Of a stretch of DNA of 51,229 bases, positions 1 through 8,611 are shown one piece after another. Under the pieces are notes generated by a model. The model made no database searches, was not told where the DNA came from, and was given only the letters and a program-made list of their open reading frames with translations. This DNA is from Porticoccaceae bacterium (lineage in GTDB: Bacteria; Pseudomonadota; Gammaproteobacteria; Pseudomonadales; Porticoccaceae). Every line of letters begins with the position of its first letter. The first letter of the stretch is position 1. Position numbers and translations under genes: made by a program. The stretch covers positions 1-51,229 of the forward strand of contig JABILI010000018.1 of NCBI GenBank assembly GCA_018654575.1. Reading direction: 5' to 3'.

Positions 1-2
1 CT

Positions 3-224
3 GAAGAAGGTGATACAGGATTTTGGAAGAGCGAAGACTGTAAAAACGTTAGTGAGGCAGCAGGATTTTTCTTATACACGTCTGGAGAATTATTGAAAAC
101 CGCAGACAAAGAAAGAAAAGCAGGAAGCGAGAAAAAATCTGAAAAGTCATATTCAGCGGCATTGTTTTTTTCTGAGCTATCTGCGAATGCGGCAAAGAAT
201 TTTGAGGTATTCTGTAAGAAATAA
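3..224 (+). CDS. hypothetical protein, C-terminal part only (5' end outside window)
   Basis: An open frame enters from the left edge and ends at a TAA at 222-224, giving 73 residues rich in Lys, Glu, Ser and Ala (for example SEAAGFFLYTSGELL near the start and NFEVFCKK at the end). I recognise no family. The other plus frames close early, so this is the best coding candidate here, but no start codon is visible. It lies between the window edge and the 3' end of tRNA-Met and may belong to an integrated element. It could also be non-coding AT-rich sequence. Confidence 0.4.
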   Translation, partial: EEGDTGFWKSEDCKNVSEAAGFFLYTSGELLKTADKERKAGSEKKSEKSYSAALFFSELSANAAKNFEVFCKK

Positions 225-389
225 TGACAAATAACAAAACTGTTGGTGCTGAACTTAATTGACCATAGCTGAATACCCCATCCAGTCAAATCAGGGCTAG
301 AGTGAGGTGAGAAGTTTCTGATGCTTATAGAAAGGCTGGGTTTGCAGAGGTTTTGGAGCCTTCAAGCAGAGAGGTGTTTTCTTTCACTC

Positions 390-411
390 AGGTTGCCCAT
401 AGGTTGCCCTA
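390..411. repeat. 11-bp tandem direct repeat next to tRNA-Met
   Basis: AGGTTGCCCAT is followed directly by AGGTTGCCCTA, two units matching at nine of eleven positions. On the minus strand it reads as paired GGGCAACC motifs. Closely spaced direct repeats of this kind resemble arm-type integrase-binding sites near tRNA attachment sites. That function is inferred from position only; no integrase gene is visible. Confidence 0.4.
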
Positions 412-484
412 GCTGAATTTACGATTATGGGCCAACAAGAAATAATAAATTTAAAATATAAGTAACTGATTTTAATGAATATTA

Positions 485-561
485 TGGTAGCTACGGGTGG
501 ACTTGAACCACCGACCCCAGCATTATGAATGCTGTGCTCTAACCAGCTGAGCTACGTAGCC
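485..561 (-). tRNA. tRNA-Met (anticodon CAT)
   Basis: The minus strand folds as a 77-nt cloverleaf. The acceptor stem GGCTACG pairs with CGTAGCT (one G-U pair at the first position). The D arm is AGCTCAGCTGGTTAGAGCA, the anticodon stem-loop is CAGCA-TTCATAA-TGCTG with anticodon CAT, and the T arm carries GGTTCAAGTCC. CCA is encoded. It resembles the E. coli elongator tRNA-Met (D-arm and anticodon-stem sequence) rather than the initiator. The 3' end faces the anonymous sequence at 1-484. Confidence 0.95.
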
Positions 562-605
562 ATCGATTTTAACCGGTCAGATCGACCTGTTGTTCGGGAG
601 GCGAG

Positions 606-634
606 AAGTTACACTTGCCGCCGCCTCTAGTCAA
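606..634 (-). promoter_or_regulatory. promoter of tRNA-Met
   Basis: On the minus strand TTGACT (629-634) and TAACTT (606-611) are separated by exactly 17 bp. A G+C-rich discriminator (CTCGCCTCCCG) follows, typical of stringently controlled tRNA promoters. Transcription would start near 599, about 38 nt before the mature tRNA. The remainder of the 562-823 gap shows no gene. Confidence 0.6.
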
Positions 635-823
635 GTCTCTGTGCCACCTTTTTAGTAGAATTCGTTGCTCTCTCTTCAACACTGCAATAGGATATGCCTT
701 CAGTTTTGTTTGGCGGTCCTGATATTTGGTATAAAGGGTTATTCTTTATCGTCAAGTTAGGCTGCACAAAAAATGATAAAGGTGACAAAAGCCACCGCAA
801 GCTATTAAAAGGGAGATCAAATT

Positions 824-2443
824 TTGGGTCAGTTAGAGCCGAACGCTAGTGAAGTAGCCGTTGCTATTAGCACCGAAAAATCTGGGTTTTATGAGGGTTT
901 TAATCGAGTTGTGGCCGTGGTGCCAAAGCTACTTGTTGGAGCACTTATTTTGTGGGTGGGGTTATCACCCTCTACTGCCGGAGAAGTTTTGTTGAGTGTA
1001 CAGAACTGGTCGACGGCTAGTTTTGGTGGCTGGTATATTTATGTCACTGCTTTTTATACTGCCGTCTGTTTAGCCTTGGGTATATGGCCTCGCACTGCGC
1101 ACGTCAAGTTGGGTAAGCCGGATGAAAAACCTGAATTTTCAATGTTTACCTGGCTGTCAATGATGTTTGGTGCGGGTATTGGTATTGGTATGTTGACTTA
1201 TTCAACAGCCGAGCCAATTTTTCATTTTGCTAACAACCCCGACACTATTAAGGGCATTACTACAGGTCTAGATGAAGACAATGTTCGCAATGCCTATAAG
1301 TGGGCGATGCTGCACTATGGTTTTACCCCCTGGGCCTGTTATGGCGTGATAGGTATTTCTTTAGGTTATCTCTCGTACAACCGCGGTTTACCGCTGACAA
1401 TTCGCAGCGCACTGCAACCTCTTTTTGGCCGTGCCATGTCAGGTACTGCAGGACATGTGGTGGATATAGTGGCTATCTTAGCGACCATCGTTGGCCTCAG
1501 TGTGACCATTGGTTATGGTGTGTCGCAGTTTGCGGCTGGCTTATTTAATATTAGCGGAGCGCAATGGCTAGTGGGGGAGGGCGGCAAGCCGACGTTGCTG
1601 GCTCAGCTATTTGGTCTAACTCTGATTATTAGTGCCTCCTGCTTGTCTGCGATGTCTGGCTTAAACAAGGGGATCAAGTGGTTGTCGAACATCAACATGG
1701 GGCTTTCAATATTTCTGATCGCATTCTTTATTTTGTTTGGCGCTACCTTCTTTGCTTTGCAAACTTTTGCCTACGCTATTTGGGATTATCTAATCGCGTT
1801 GCCAGCGATGTCGTCGACGGTATGGACTGATAACGGCGTTGAACCCTCTGCCGCACTGCAAGGTTGGCAGAGCGCTTGGACTATTTTCTATTGGGCCTGG
1901 TGGATAGCTTTTGCACCCTTTGTAGGGTTGTTTTTGGCTCGAGTATCGCGTGGCCGTACTATCCGTGAATACGTCATTGGGGCTATGGTCATTCCTTCTG
2001 TTATTTGTCTGGTTTGGTTTGCCTTTATTGGCGCTACGGCCATTGATCTTGAATTATCTGGTGTCGCCCAGGGGTCGATCGTTAATGCGGATATTTCTGC
2101 CCAGTTATTTGAAACGATTAATTTAATCTTGTCGCCAGAGCTCGCGGTTGCTCTCTCAGTGGCCATCGTCATTTTACTATTGACATTTTTGGTCACATCA
2201 GCAGATTCCGGGATATTGATCATTAATACGCTTGCGTCTGGCGGTAACCAGAGTCAAAAACATACCAAGCATGTGGTGATCTGGGGTGTGATATTTTCGC
2301 TATTGATTGGGGTGCTATTGTCCGCTGGGGGAATGGATGCGCTGCGGTCGGTGATGATAATTGGTGCATTGCCGTTTTCAGTGGTCATGGCTCTGATGGC
2401 CATTTCTTTAGTGAAGACGTTGTTAACTGAAGAAAAAACCTAA
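824..2443 (+). CDS. BCCT family (betaine/carnitine/choline-type) transporter
   Basis: A 539-residue polytopic inner-membrane protein of the BCCT family, which imports quaternary-amine or related zwitterionic solutes with Na+ or H+. Visible family marks are the Gly-rich GAGIGIG segment in TM3 (about 116-122), the AEP motif, and the TM8 signature WAWW...PFVG with ARVSRGR (357-378). Of the aromatic substrate box known from BetP, W170, Y173, W359 and W360 are kept, but the equivalents of BetP W189 and W377 are Y165 and F363, so the substrate may not be glycine betaine. Translation starts at TTG behind AGGGAG with 8-nt spacing; no ATG fits. The C-terminal tail is short, without a long osmosensing extension. 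Confidence 0.9.
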   Translation: MGQLEPNASEVAVAISTEKSGFYEGFNRVVAVVPKLLVGALILWVGLSPSTAGEVLLSVQNWSTASFGGWYIYVTAFYTAVCLALGIWPRTAHVKLGKPDEKPEFSMFTWLSMMFGAGIGIGMLTYSTAEPIFHFANNPDTIKGITTGLDEDNVRNAYKWAMLHYGFTPWACYGVIGISLGYLSYNRGLPLTIRSALQPLFGRAMSGTAGHVVDIVAILATIVGLSVTIGYGVSQFAAGLFNISGAQWLVGEGGKPTLLAQLFGLTLIISASCLSAMSGLNKGIKWLSNINMGLSIFLIAFFILFGATFFALQTFAYAIWDYLIALPAMSSTVWTDNGVEPSAALQGWQSAWTIFYWAWWIAFAPFVGLFLARVSRGRTIREYVIGAMVIPSVICLVWFAFIGATAIDLELSGVAQGSIVNADISAQLFETINLILSPELAVALSVAIVILLLTFLVTSADSGILIINTLASGGNQSQKHTKHVVIWGVIFSLLIGVLLSAGGMDALRSVMIIGALPFSVVMALMAISLVKTLLTEEKT

Positions 2444-2472
2444 TTAGTCGAGGTTTAATCGTCTAATTAGGT
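2433..2472 (-). terminator. ilvC terminator embedded in the 3' end of the BCCT gene
   Basis: On the minus strand ACCTAATTAG (2463-2472) pairs with CTAATTAGGT (2438-2447), a 10-bp stem extended by three further pairs inside the loop. Six T residues (2433-2438) follow. The hairpin lies 50 bp past the ilvC stop and includes the BCCT stop codon at 2441-2443. In the plus direction there is no T run, so it should mainly stop ilvC transcription. Confidence 0.65.
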
Positions 2473-2521
2473 CAGTAGGTAGCAGGTGTTAGTGCCTTCT
2501 CGCTCGAGCGGGCAATCTAAA

Positions 2522-4009
2522 TCAAGCGTTAGCTGATTCCACAATACGTTTCATGTCTGTCATATAGCCGCGTAATTCGTGGCCAATAAGCTCTACATCA
2601 TGGTCGCGAATAGCATCGTTGACTTCAATAAGGCGAATATTATCAACGGCATTAGAAGGGTCGGTTAAACCGCCGCCTAGGTCTTCTAAGGTCAATGCAT
2701 CAGCGTGTGCTTGCAGTAGTGGCACAGCCGCATGGGTAAACAAATAGTTACCGTATTCAGCGGTATCAGAGATCACCACATTCATTTCATAAAGCTTGTT
2801 ACGAGCAATACAGTTAGCAATGAGCGGTGTTTCGTGCAGTGACTCATAGTAGGCCGACTCTTCGATAATGCCTGAGGAAACCATGGTGTCAAAGGCCAGC
2901 TCAACGCCTGCTTTGATCATGGCCACCAAATAAATGCCTTTGTCATAAAACTCTTGCTCGGTTATCTCAGTATCGCAGTCGGCGGCTTGCTCAAAGCTGG
3001 TGTCTGCGGTTTGGGCACGCCACTTTAAGAGGTTGGCGTCATCGTTAGCCCAGTCAACCATCATGGTGCGAGAGAATTCACCTTCAATAATGTCGTCCAT
3101 GTGCTTTTGGAACAATGGCGCCAAGATGCCTTTTAGCTCTTCTGCCATATCGAATGCTTTGATTTTAGCGGGATTGCTCAGTCGATCCATCATGTTGGTA
3201 ATGCCGCCGTGCTTAAGCCCTTCAGTGACTGTTTCCCAGCCGTACTGAATTAACTTACGAGCATAGGCTGCATCAACACCAAGGTTCAGCAACTGTTGGT
3301 GGCCCAAGATAGCGCCAGTCTGCAACATTCCGCAAAGAATGGTTTGCTCACCCATCAAGTCGGACTTAACTTCAGCGATAAACGATGATTCCAAAACACC
3401 GGCACGATCACCACCAGTGGCCGAAGCATAGGCCTTAGCAATAGCATGGCCATTGCCTCTGGGGTCATTTTCTGGGTGCACAGCAATGAGTGTCGGTACG
3501 CCAAAGCCGCGCTTGTACTCTTCACGTACTTCTGTGCCAGGACATTTAGGAGCAACCATAATCACTGTCAGGTCAGGACGGATTTGCATGCCTTCTTCAA
3601 CAATATTAAAGCCATGAGAGTAGGCAAGGGTAGCGTCTTGCTTCATTAGCGGCATGACCGCAGTAACCGCGGCGGTGTGCTGCTTGTCTGGGGTTAAGTT
3701 CAGTACCAAATCAGCGTTAGGAACGAGCTCTTCAGCAGTGCCCACGGTAAACCCATTTTCTGATGCCCATTGAAAGGACTGACGTTTCTCAGCGATTGCC
3801 TGTTCGCGAAGGGCATAAGAAATATTTAGTCCAGAGTCGCGCATGTTGAGACCTTGATTGAGCCCTTGGGCGCCACAGCCAATAATGACAATGTTCCAAT
3901 CTTTGATCAGGTCGCAACCATCGGTAAATTCGCCACGTTCCATGAAGCGACATTTGCCGAGTTGGCTCAATTTGTTGCTAAGGCTGAGAGTATTAAAATA
4001 ATTTGCCAT
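2522..4009 (-). CDS. ilvC: ketol-acid reductoisomerase (NADP+)
   Basis: IlvC (495 aa) converts acetolactate or acetohydroxybutyrate to the dihydroxy acid in valine and isoleucine synthesis, using NADPH and Mg2+ in the cytosol. The Rossmann motif [10 protein letters not shown] lies near residue 45, and the [15 protein letters not shown] segment is typical of the family. The length fits the long class II form of E. coli (491 aa), not the ~330-aa class I form. ATG is preceded by GGAG with 7-nt spacing. The gene is divergent from the LysR regulator IlvY, with an operator-like palindrome between them, the same arrangement as in E. coli. It ends in a terminator that overlaps the BCCT gene. Confidence 0.97.
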   Translation of the reverse strand: MANYFNTLSLSNKLSQLGKCRFMERGEFTDGCDLIKDWNIVIIGCGAQGLNQGLNMRDSGLNISYALREQAIAEKRQSFQWASENGFTVGTAEELVPNADLVLNLTPDKQHTAAVTAVMPLMKQDATLAYSHGFNIVEEGMQIRPDLTVIMVAPKCPGTEVREEYKRGFGVPTLIAVHPENDPRGNGHAIAKAYASATGGDRAGVLESSFIAEVKSDLMGEQTILCGMLQTGAILGHQQLLNLGVDAAYARKLIQYGWETVTEGLKHGGITNMMDRLSNPAKIKAFDMAEELKGILAPLFQKHMDDIIEGEFSRTMMVDWANDDANLLKWRAQTADTSFEQAADCDTEITEQEFYDKGIYLVAMIKAGVELAFDTMVSSGIIEESAYYESLHETPLIANCIARNKLYEMNVVISDTAEYGNYLFTHAAVPLLQAHADALTLEDLGGGLTDPSNAVDNIRLIEVNDAIRDHDVELIGHELRGYMTDMKRIVESANA

Positions 4010-4136
4010 TGTTGTTCTCCAATAACCGCTATACGGATAGTTTCTAAATAGGGCGTCATCTTTTTATTAAAGGATGCGGGCGCGCAGTGTACCTAAATCG
4101 AGCTGTTGCTGAAAACGATATGTATTCACTATAACG

Positions 4137-4151
4137 TTGCATATTTTGCAA
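4137..4151. promoter_or_regulatory. LysR-type operator between ilvC and ilvY
   Basis: A perfect inverted repeat, TTGCA-TATTT-TGCAA, contains the LysR consensus T-N11-A (T4138 to A4150). It lies in the divergent ilvC/ilvY gap, 128 bp from the ilvC start and 30 bp from the preferred ilvY start. E. coli IlvY binds tandem operators in the equivalent gap and activates ilvC when acetolactate is present. Here only one clear box can be seen; a weaker neighbour may lie upstream of it. Confidence 0.6.
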
Positions 4152-4180
4152 TAATGATAAATATTCAGTACCATTTGGCT

Positions 4181-5062
4181 ATGGATATTCGGTCACTAAC
4201 ACTTTTTCAGCACCTTGCGAACACTTTGCACTTTGGCAAAACGGCTGCGGCCTGTCATGTTAGCCCCTCAACCTTGAGTCGGGCTATTCAGAGACTTGAA
4301 GAGCAACTGGGGAGTCAGTTATTGATTCGTGATAATCGCTCCGTCATTCTTACCAAGGAAGGAAAAAAATTATTATCCTACGCTGAACAACAAATTGAGC
4401 AATATGCGTCTCTAAAGCAGTCTCTTAATGAGTCACAGCAACAATTATCAGGATCATTGAATATTTATTGTTCTGTGACCGCGTCCTACGCCTATTTACC
4501 GCCTCTTCTTGAAAAATTTAGGCAGGCTCATCCTCAGATTGAAATTAACTTGGACACTGGAGATGCTGCGGAAGGTATTGACCAGATTAAAGGTAAGCGA
4601 GTCGATCTTGCGATAGCTGCGAGGCCGGACGATTTACCCAGTAGCATTCACTTTCAAACCATTGCCTCAGTACCCTTGGCGATTGTTGTGCCGACCATGA
4701 ATTGTGCGGTTAAAAAGGCGCTTCAGACCGATGTAATTGATTGGGAAAACTTGCCCATTATTCTTCCTGAGCACGGGGTTGCCAGAAGGCGCTTTGAACA
4801 TTGGTTTCGTCAGAAACATGCGGGGCGGCCGAATGTCTATGCGCAGGTGTCAGGGCAGGAGGCTTTGGTGAGTATGGTGGCCTTAGGCTTTGGGATTGGA
4901 CTATCACCAATTGTGGTGGCAGATAACAGTCCAGTAAAAGATCTCGTGGACTTACTGCCTGATACGCAAATTACACCCTTTGATTTGGGCCTTTGCTGTT
5001 TTAAAAGGAATTTAGAGGATCCTGTTGTTGCAGCATTTTTGTCGATGGCACCCAATAATTAG
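4181..5062 (+). CDS. ilvY: LysR-family activator of ilvC
   Basis: A 293-residue LysR regulator. The N-terminal winged helix-turn-helix includes HFGKTAAACHVSPSTLSRAIQ (about residues 17-37 from this start), nearly the E. coli IlvY sequence, with the RDNRSV stretch after it. The rest is the periplasmic-binding-like effector domain, expected to sense acetolactate or acetohydroxybutyrate. Start chosen at the ATG of MDIRSL, which matches the family. An in-frame upstream ATG at 4106 would add 25 residues, but those codons run through the operator palindrome. It is divergent from ilvC, and its 3' end converges on the DMT permease gene. Confidence 0.93.
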   Translation: MDIRSLTLFQHLANTLHFGKTAAACHVSPSTLSRAIQRLEEQLGSQLLIRDNRSVILTKEGKKLLSYAEQQIEQYASLKQSLNESQQQLSGSLNIYCSVTASYAYLPPLLEKFRQAHPQIEINLDTGDAAEGIDQIKGKRVDLAIAARPDDLPSSIHFQTIASVPLAIVVPTMNCAVKKALQTDVIDWENLPIILPEHGVARRRFEHWFRQKHAGRPNVYAQVSGQEALVSMVALGFGIGLSPIVVADNSPVKDLVDLLPDTQITPFDLGLCCFKRNLEDPVVAAFLSMAPNN

Positions 5063-5099
5063 TCTTAATAACTCGCCTCTTCATGCTCTTAGTCAGTGG

Positions 5100-6029
5100 T
5101 TACTTGATAGTTTCTAAGGCTTTTAGTTTGGCAGTTGCGGTGAGAACCGAGCCACCGACAACGCAGAGAGCTCCAATTAGAGAAACCAGAAAGAGAGGCT
5201 CTGCGATAATGCCAGGTATTGGAATAAGCTGGACAATAGAGACGGTCACTAATGGTGTTATCGCGATTACTGCGCTCACTCTAGAGGCCTCGACATGCAC
5301 CATCGATTCAGAGAAACAGCCGTAAGCTATAAGCGTATTAAAGCCACAAAGAAGCAATAGTAGCCATTGAAGTGAGGTTAACTGATCTAAGCTGTCAAAA
5401 CTTGAGAAAGGCAAAAACACAATGGCGCCAATCCAGTAGAACACTAACATCGTTTCTTCGGCATTAAATTCCCGCAGCAACACTTTTTGAATAATCGCGT
5501 AACCCACCCAACTCACTGCGGCGCCCATAAGCATTAATAATCCGATACCGTAGTCGCTAAGCGAGATAAAAACATCATCAAATCGAGGGCTGAAAAACAT
5601 AATTAGCCCACTGGAAAATATAATAAAGCCACACCATTGTAGAGGAGAAAACTGTTCTTTAAAGACCCAAACACCCGCTAGCAGAAGCAGTACCGGGGAT
5701 ATCTGCATCATTACCTGAGACGCTTCTGCAGAAGTTTTTTCAAGACCAAGAATATAAAGAGCGTAGTTAATGGTCAGGAATAATCCGGCGAATAAAAGTT
5801 GTCTCACCAAATTAAAGGAGGCCATTTTGTGGCGGTTGACCAGTTTTCCCCGAAGAATAAGATAGGGAGTAATAAGAATAGCTGCCACAAAAAATCGAAA
5901 GAAGGTGGTGGTAATAGGATCTAGAGTGTTCAATAAACCCGACAACATAACGGGTAGAACACCCCACATCAATGCGGTGCTTGCGGCCAACAATAAGCCG
6001 AGCTTCCAGCGGCCTGAGAGCTGGCTCAC
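5100..6029 (-). CDS. DMT superfamily (EamA-type) permease
   Basis: A 309-residue inner-membrane protein with about ten hydrophobic segments arranged as two EamA halves (roughly 12-145 and 158-300). The second half begins with an LLMLMGAAVSWVGYAIIQK-like stretch. EamA proteins export or import small metabolites, often amino acids or nucleosides; the substrate cannot be told from sequence. GTG start, 18 bp after the ychF stop, so it is probably the last gene of the prs-rplY-pth-ychF transcription unit. No clear Shine-Dalgarno is seen, which suggests translation depends on the upstream gene. Confidence 0.8.
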   Translation of the reverse strand: MSQLSGRWKLGLLLAASTALMWGVLPVMLSGLLNTLDPITTTFFRFFVAAILITPYLILRGKLVNRHKMASFNLVRQLLFAGLFLTINYALYILGLEKTSAEASQVMMQISPVLLLLAGVWVFKEQFSPLQWCGFIIFSSGLIMFFSPRFDDVFISLSDYGIGLLMLMGAAVSWVGYAIIQKVLLREFNAEETMLVFYWIGAIVFLPFSSFDSLDQLTSLQWLLLLLCGFNTLIAYGCFSESMVHVEASRVSAVIAITPLVTVSIVQLIPIPGIIAEPLFLVSLIGALCVVGGSVLTATAKLKALETIK

Positions 6030-6047
6030 TTAAAAGCTGCCACGGGA

Positions 6048-7139
6048 CTAAACATTGAACCGAAAATGGATCACATCACCATCTTTGACGATATAGTCTT
6101 TTCCTTCAAGACGCCATTTTCCTGCATCTTTGGCGCCCTGTTCACCGTTACCAGCAATATAGTCATCGTAGCCAACGATTTCAGCGCGAATAAAACCTTT
6201 TTCAAAATCCGTGTGAATTTTACCTGCAGCTTGAGGCGCGCTAGCACCTACAGGTATCGTCCAAGCGCGTACTTCTTTCACCCCTGCGGTAAAGTAGGTT
6301 TGTAGGTCTAATAGGCTGTATCCAGCTCGAATCACGCGATTAAGGCCAGGTTCTTCCATGCCTAGCTCTTCAAGGAACTCGCCACGCTCGTCATCTTCAA
6401 GCTCACCAATTTCCGCTTCGAGTTTATTGCATATAGGAACTACCACCGCACCTTCTTGTTCAGCGATTACTCTAACTGCATCAAGAAGAGGATTGTTTTC
6501 AAAACCGTCTTCATCGACATTAGCAATATACATGGTCGGCTTTAGTGTCAGAGGACTTAGAGGCTTGAGCAACTTTAGTTCGTCCTCAGTGAGGCCGAAA
6601 GAGCGTAGTGGTTTTGCCTCGTTGAGATGCGGCAAAATCTTCTCTAGGAGCTCTTGCAGAGCAACTGAGTCTTTGTCCTTTCCTTTAGCTGCTTTGGCAA
6701 CTCTTAATAAGGCTTTTTCGATACTCTCAAGGTCTGCTAGGGCGAGTTCCGTGTTTATAACGTCGATATCATCCGGTGGACTAATTTTACCTTCAACATG
6801 AATAACATTTTCATCTTCAAAACAACGCACAACATGCGCAATAGCATCGGTCTCGCGAATATTAGCAAGAAACTGATTGCCTAGCCCTTCGCCTTTTGAT
6901 GCTCCGGCAACCAACCCAGCAATATCCACAAATTCCATGCTCGTAGGGACTACACGCTCAGGATTAACGATTACAGAAATTTTATCTTGGCGCGCATCTG
7001 GTATGGGAACCACGCCAGTATTGGGCTCGATGGTGCAAAAGGGAAAATTTTCCGCACTAATGCCCGCCTTGGTTAGGGCGTTAAACAGGGTTGACTTACC
7101 AACGTTGGGTAGGCCGACAATGCCACAGTTAAATCCCAT
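6048..7139 (-). CDS. ychF: redox-regulated ATPase YchF (OLA1 family)
   Basis: YchF (363 aa) is a cytosolic P-loop protein of the Obg family that binds ribosomes and hydrolyses ATP rather than GTP. The P loop GLPNVGKST is at residues 9-17. The usual NKxD guanine-specificity motif is replaced by NVDE, the known cause of ATP preference in this family. A C-terminal TGS domain occupies about the last 85 residues. The neighbouring gene pth is the standard gammaproteobacterial partner. ATG start, 50 bp downstream of pth. Confidence 0.97.
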   Translation of the reverse strand: MGFNCGIVGLPNVGKSTLFNALTKAGISAENFPFCTIEPNTGVVPIPDARQDKISVIVNPERVVPTSMEFVDIAGLVAGASKGEGLGNQFLANIRETDAIAHVVRCFEDENVIHVEGKISPPDDIDVINTELALADLESIEKALLRVAKAAKGKDKDSVALQELLEKILPHLNEAKPLRSFGLTEDELKLLKPLSPLTLKPTMYIANVDEDGFENNPLLDAVRVIAEQEGAVVVPICNKLEAEIGELEDDERGEFLEELGMEEPGLNRVIRAGYSLLDLQTYFTAGVKEVRAWTIPVGASAPQAAGKIHTDFEKGFIRAEIVGYDDYIAGNGEQGAKDAGKWRLEGKDYIVKDGDVIHFRFNV

Positions 7140-7189
7140 TCTAAAATCCTTGTGCTTGTTTGGTGTATTCGATACGACTCGGGTACGGT

Positions 7190-7774
7190 TTAATCAGCAG
7201 AGTGAAGACCATTCATGGCTTTTTCCCATTGGCCTGTTACTGCTAGCGGTAGAGAACGAATAGCATCATCCATACTGTTGTTAATGAGATCTTGGTCCTT
7301 AGGAGAGGCCTTTTTTAATACATAGTCTGCAACTTGTTTGGCATTTCCTGGATGACCTATACCTATCCTAAGGCGAGCAAAGTCACTATTATTTCCAAGA
7401 CACTTGATCGTATCTCGTAATCCATTATGCCCGCCATGACCACCAGCTTTTTTAAACCGAGCAATGCCAGGTGGTAGGTCTAACTCGTCATGGACGATTA
7501 GAATACGTTCACAAGGAATCTGATAAAACCGAGATACTGCCGCCACTGATTGACCGTTGCGGTTCATAAAAGTGCTTGGAATTAGGAGTCTTAGAGATTG
7601 TCCATCCAAGGTAACTTTAGCTGTATAGCCAAAGAACTTTGACTCTATTTTGAGTTCGGCATTAAGTGATTTTGCCAAATCCAGAACCAAGTCGGCCCCA
7701 GCATTGTGACGCGTTCGTTCGTAGGTAGGACCGGGGTTTCCCAGTCCTACAATTAACTCAACGGGTGTATCCAA
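7190..7774 (-). CDS. pth: peptidyl-tRNA hydrolase
   Basis: Pth (194 aa) cleaves peptidyl-tRNAs released from stalled ribosomes. Family marks are GLGNPG near residue 10-15, catalytic His23 in TRHNAG, the FMNRNGQSV asparagine region and [10 protein letters not shown]. The start codon is TTG with GAGG 8 nt upstream; this start gives the standard N-terminus. It sits between rplY and ychF, the same order as in Pseudomonas and many other gammaproteobacteria. Confidence 0.96.
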   Translation of the reverse strand: MDTPVELIVGLGNPGPTYERTRHNAGADLVLDLAKSLNAELKIESKFFGYTAKVTLDGQSLRLLIPSTFMNRNGQSVAAVSRFYQIPCERILIVHDELDLPPGIARFKKAGGHGGHNGLRDTIKCLGNNSDFARLRIGIGHPGNAKQVADYVLKKASPKDQDLINNSMDDAIRSLPLAVTGQWEKAMNGLHSAD

Positions 7775-7806
7775 TGTCAGGGCCTCATGGTGGGCAAGAC
7801 GGAAGC

Positions 7807-8520
7807 TTACTCTTCGCTTGCACCCTTATCACTATCATCACTGCCTTCGGTAGCATCACCATCACCATCACCATCACCATCACCATCAGCATCAGCATCA
7901 GCATCAACTGCCGGAACATCTTCGTCAACTGGAGCTGCTTTGGGCTTATGAATTGAAGCAACTGATAGATCATGATCAGAACCGTAGCTTAATGCAACAC
8001 TCTCAACACCTTTAGGTAGCTTAATGTCTGAGATGTGCACAATCTGGCCAAGATCGATATCTGCCATATCAACTTCGATATATTCAGGCAGATCTTTTGG
8101 TAGACACATAATGTCGAGTTCGGTCATCGTATGCGCAACAATACCACCGCCCGTTTTAACACCAATACTGATGTCTTCATTAATGAAGTGCAGAGGAACT
8201 TTCGTATGCAATTTAGTTGATTTACTAACGCGTAAGAAATCCAAGTGCAGAATTTGTTTCTTAGCAGGATGACGTTGTACGTCTTTTAAAATAACATCTT
8301 CAGATGAACCATCAATATCTAATGTGACAATGTGTGAGTAAAAGGCTTCGTTTTCCAAGGCCCTAGCCACATCTTTATGTAACAGAGTCAACATTGCTGG
8401 ATCTTTCTTTCCGCCATAGACAATAGCGGGTATTTCTCCGGCCAGACGACGCAGGCGGCGGCTCGCACCTTTCCCTGTATCCTCGCGACCTTTCGCGTGT
8501 AGAGTAAAATCAGTAGACAT
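7807..8520 (-). CDS. rplY: 50S ribosomal protein L25/CTC with long acidic repeat tail
   Basis: A CTC-type L25 (237 aa) that binds 5S rRNA. The N-terminal L25 domain covers about residues 1-95 (RRLAGEIPAIVYGG, PAKKQILHLDFLRV). The C-terminal TL5 domain follows to about 190. The tail is Asp-rich: a DADADADG stretch then five DG repeats, then SDDSDKGASEE. ATG at 8520 has GGAG 6 nt upstream; an in-frame TTG four codons earlier overlaps that Shine-Dalgarno and is not used here. It lies downstream of prs, with a hairpin in the leader. The DG/DA tract is encoded by a hexanucleotide microsatellite. Confidence 0.95.
   Translation of the reverse strand: MSTDFTLHAKGREDTGKGASRRLRRLAGEIPAIVYGGKKDPAMLTLLHKDVARALENEAFYSHIVTLDIDGSSEDVILKDVQRHPAKKQILHLDFLRVSKSTKLHTKVPLHFINEDISIGVKTGGGIVAHTMTELDIMCLPKDLPEYIEVDMADIDLGQIVHISDIKLPKGVESVALSYGSDHDLSVASIHKPKAAPVDEDVPAVDADADADGDGDGDGDGDATEGSDDSDKGASEE
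7854..7907. repeat. hexanucleotide microsatellite inside rplY
   Basis: Nine uninterrupted 6-bp units on the plus strand: five CATCAC, three CATCAG and one CATCAA. Read on the coding (minus) strand they give alternating Asp-Ala and Asp-Gly dipeptides. Because the unit is 6 bp, gain or loss by slippage keeps the frame and only changes tail length. Confidence 0.9.
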
Positions 8521-8539
8521 AATAGTCTCCAAAGTTATG

Positions 8540-8570
8540 CCATTGCAGACCGCGACCAGACCTGTAATGG
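8540..8570 (-). promoter_or_regulatory. hairpin in the rplY leader
   Basis: In the prs-rplY gap the minus strand has CCATT-A-CAG, a 13-nt loop, then CTG-C-AATGG: eight base pairs around one mismatch. It ends about 12 nt before the Shine-Dalgarno of rplY. Ribosomal-protein genes often carry leader structures for autogenous control; that role here is inference. Confidence 0.35.
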
Positions 8571-8611
8571 AGTTTAAAAGCCTCTTTATGAGGTGGTTAC
8601 ATCAAAACCTG

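Noticed and set aside
1888-2223. Long minus-strand frame inside the BCCT gene
   Set aside because: A shadow of the transporter coding frame, with no start context or homology.
4106-4180. Longer ilvY start
   Set aside because: Adds 25 residues with no family match and places the operator inside the coding region.
7765-7956. Plus-strand frame across the rplY repeat (Ile/Thr or His repeats)
   Set aside because: A reverse-complement artefact of the hexanucleotide repeat; no ribosome site or homology, and it lies within pth/rplY.
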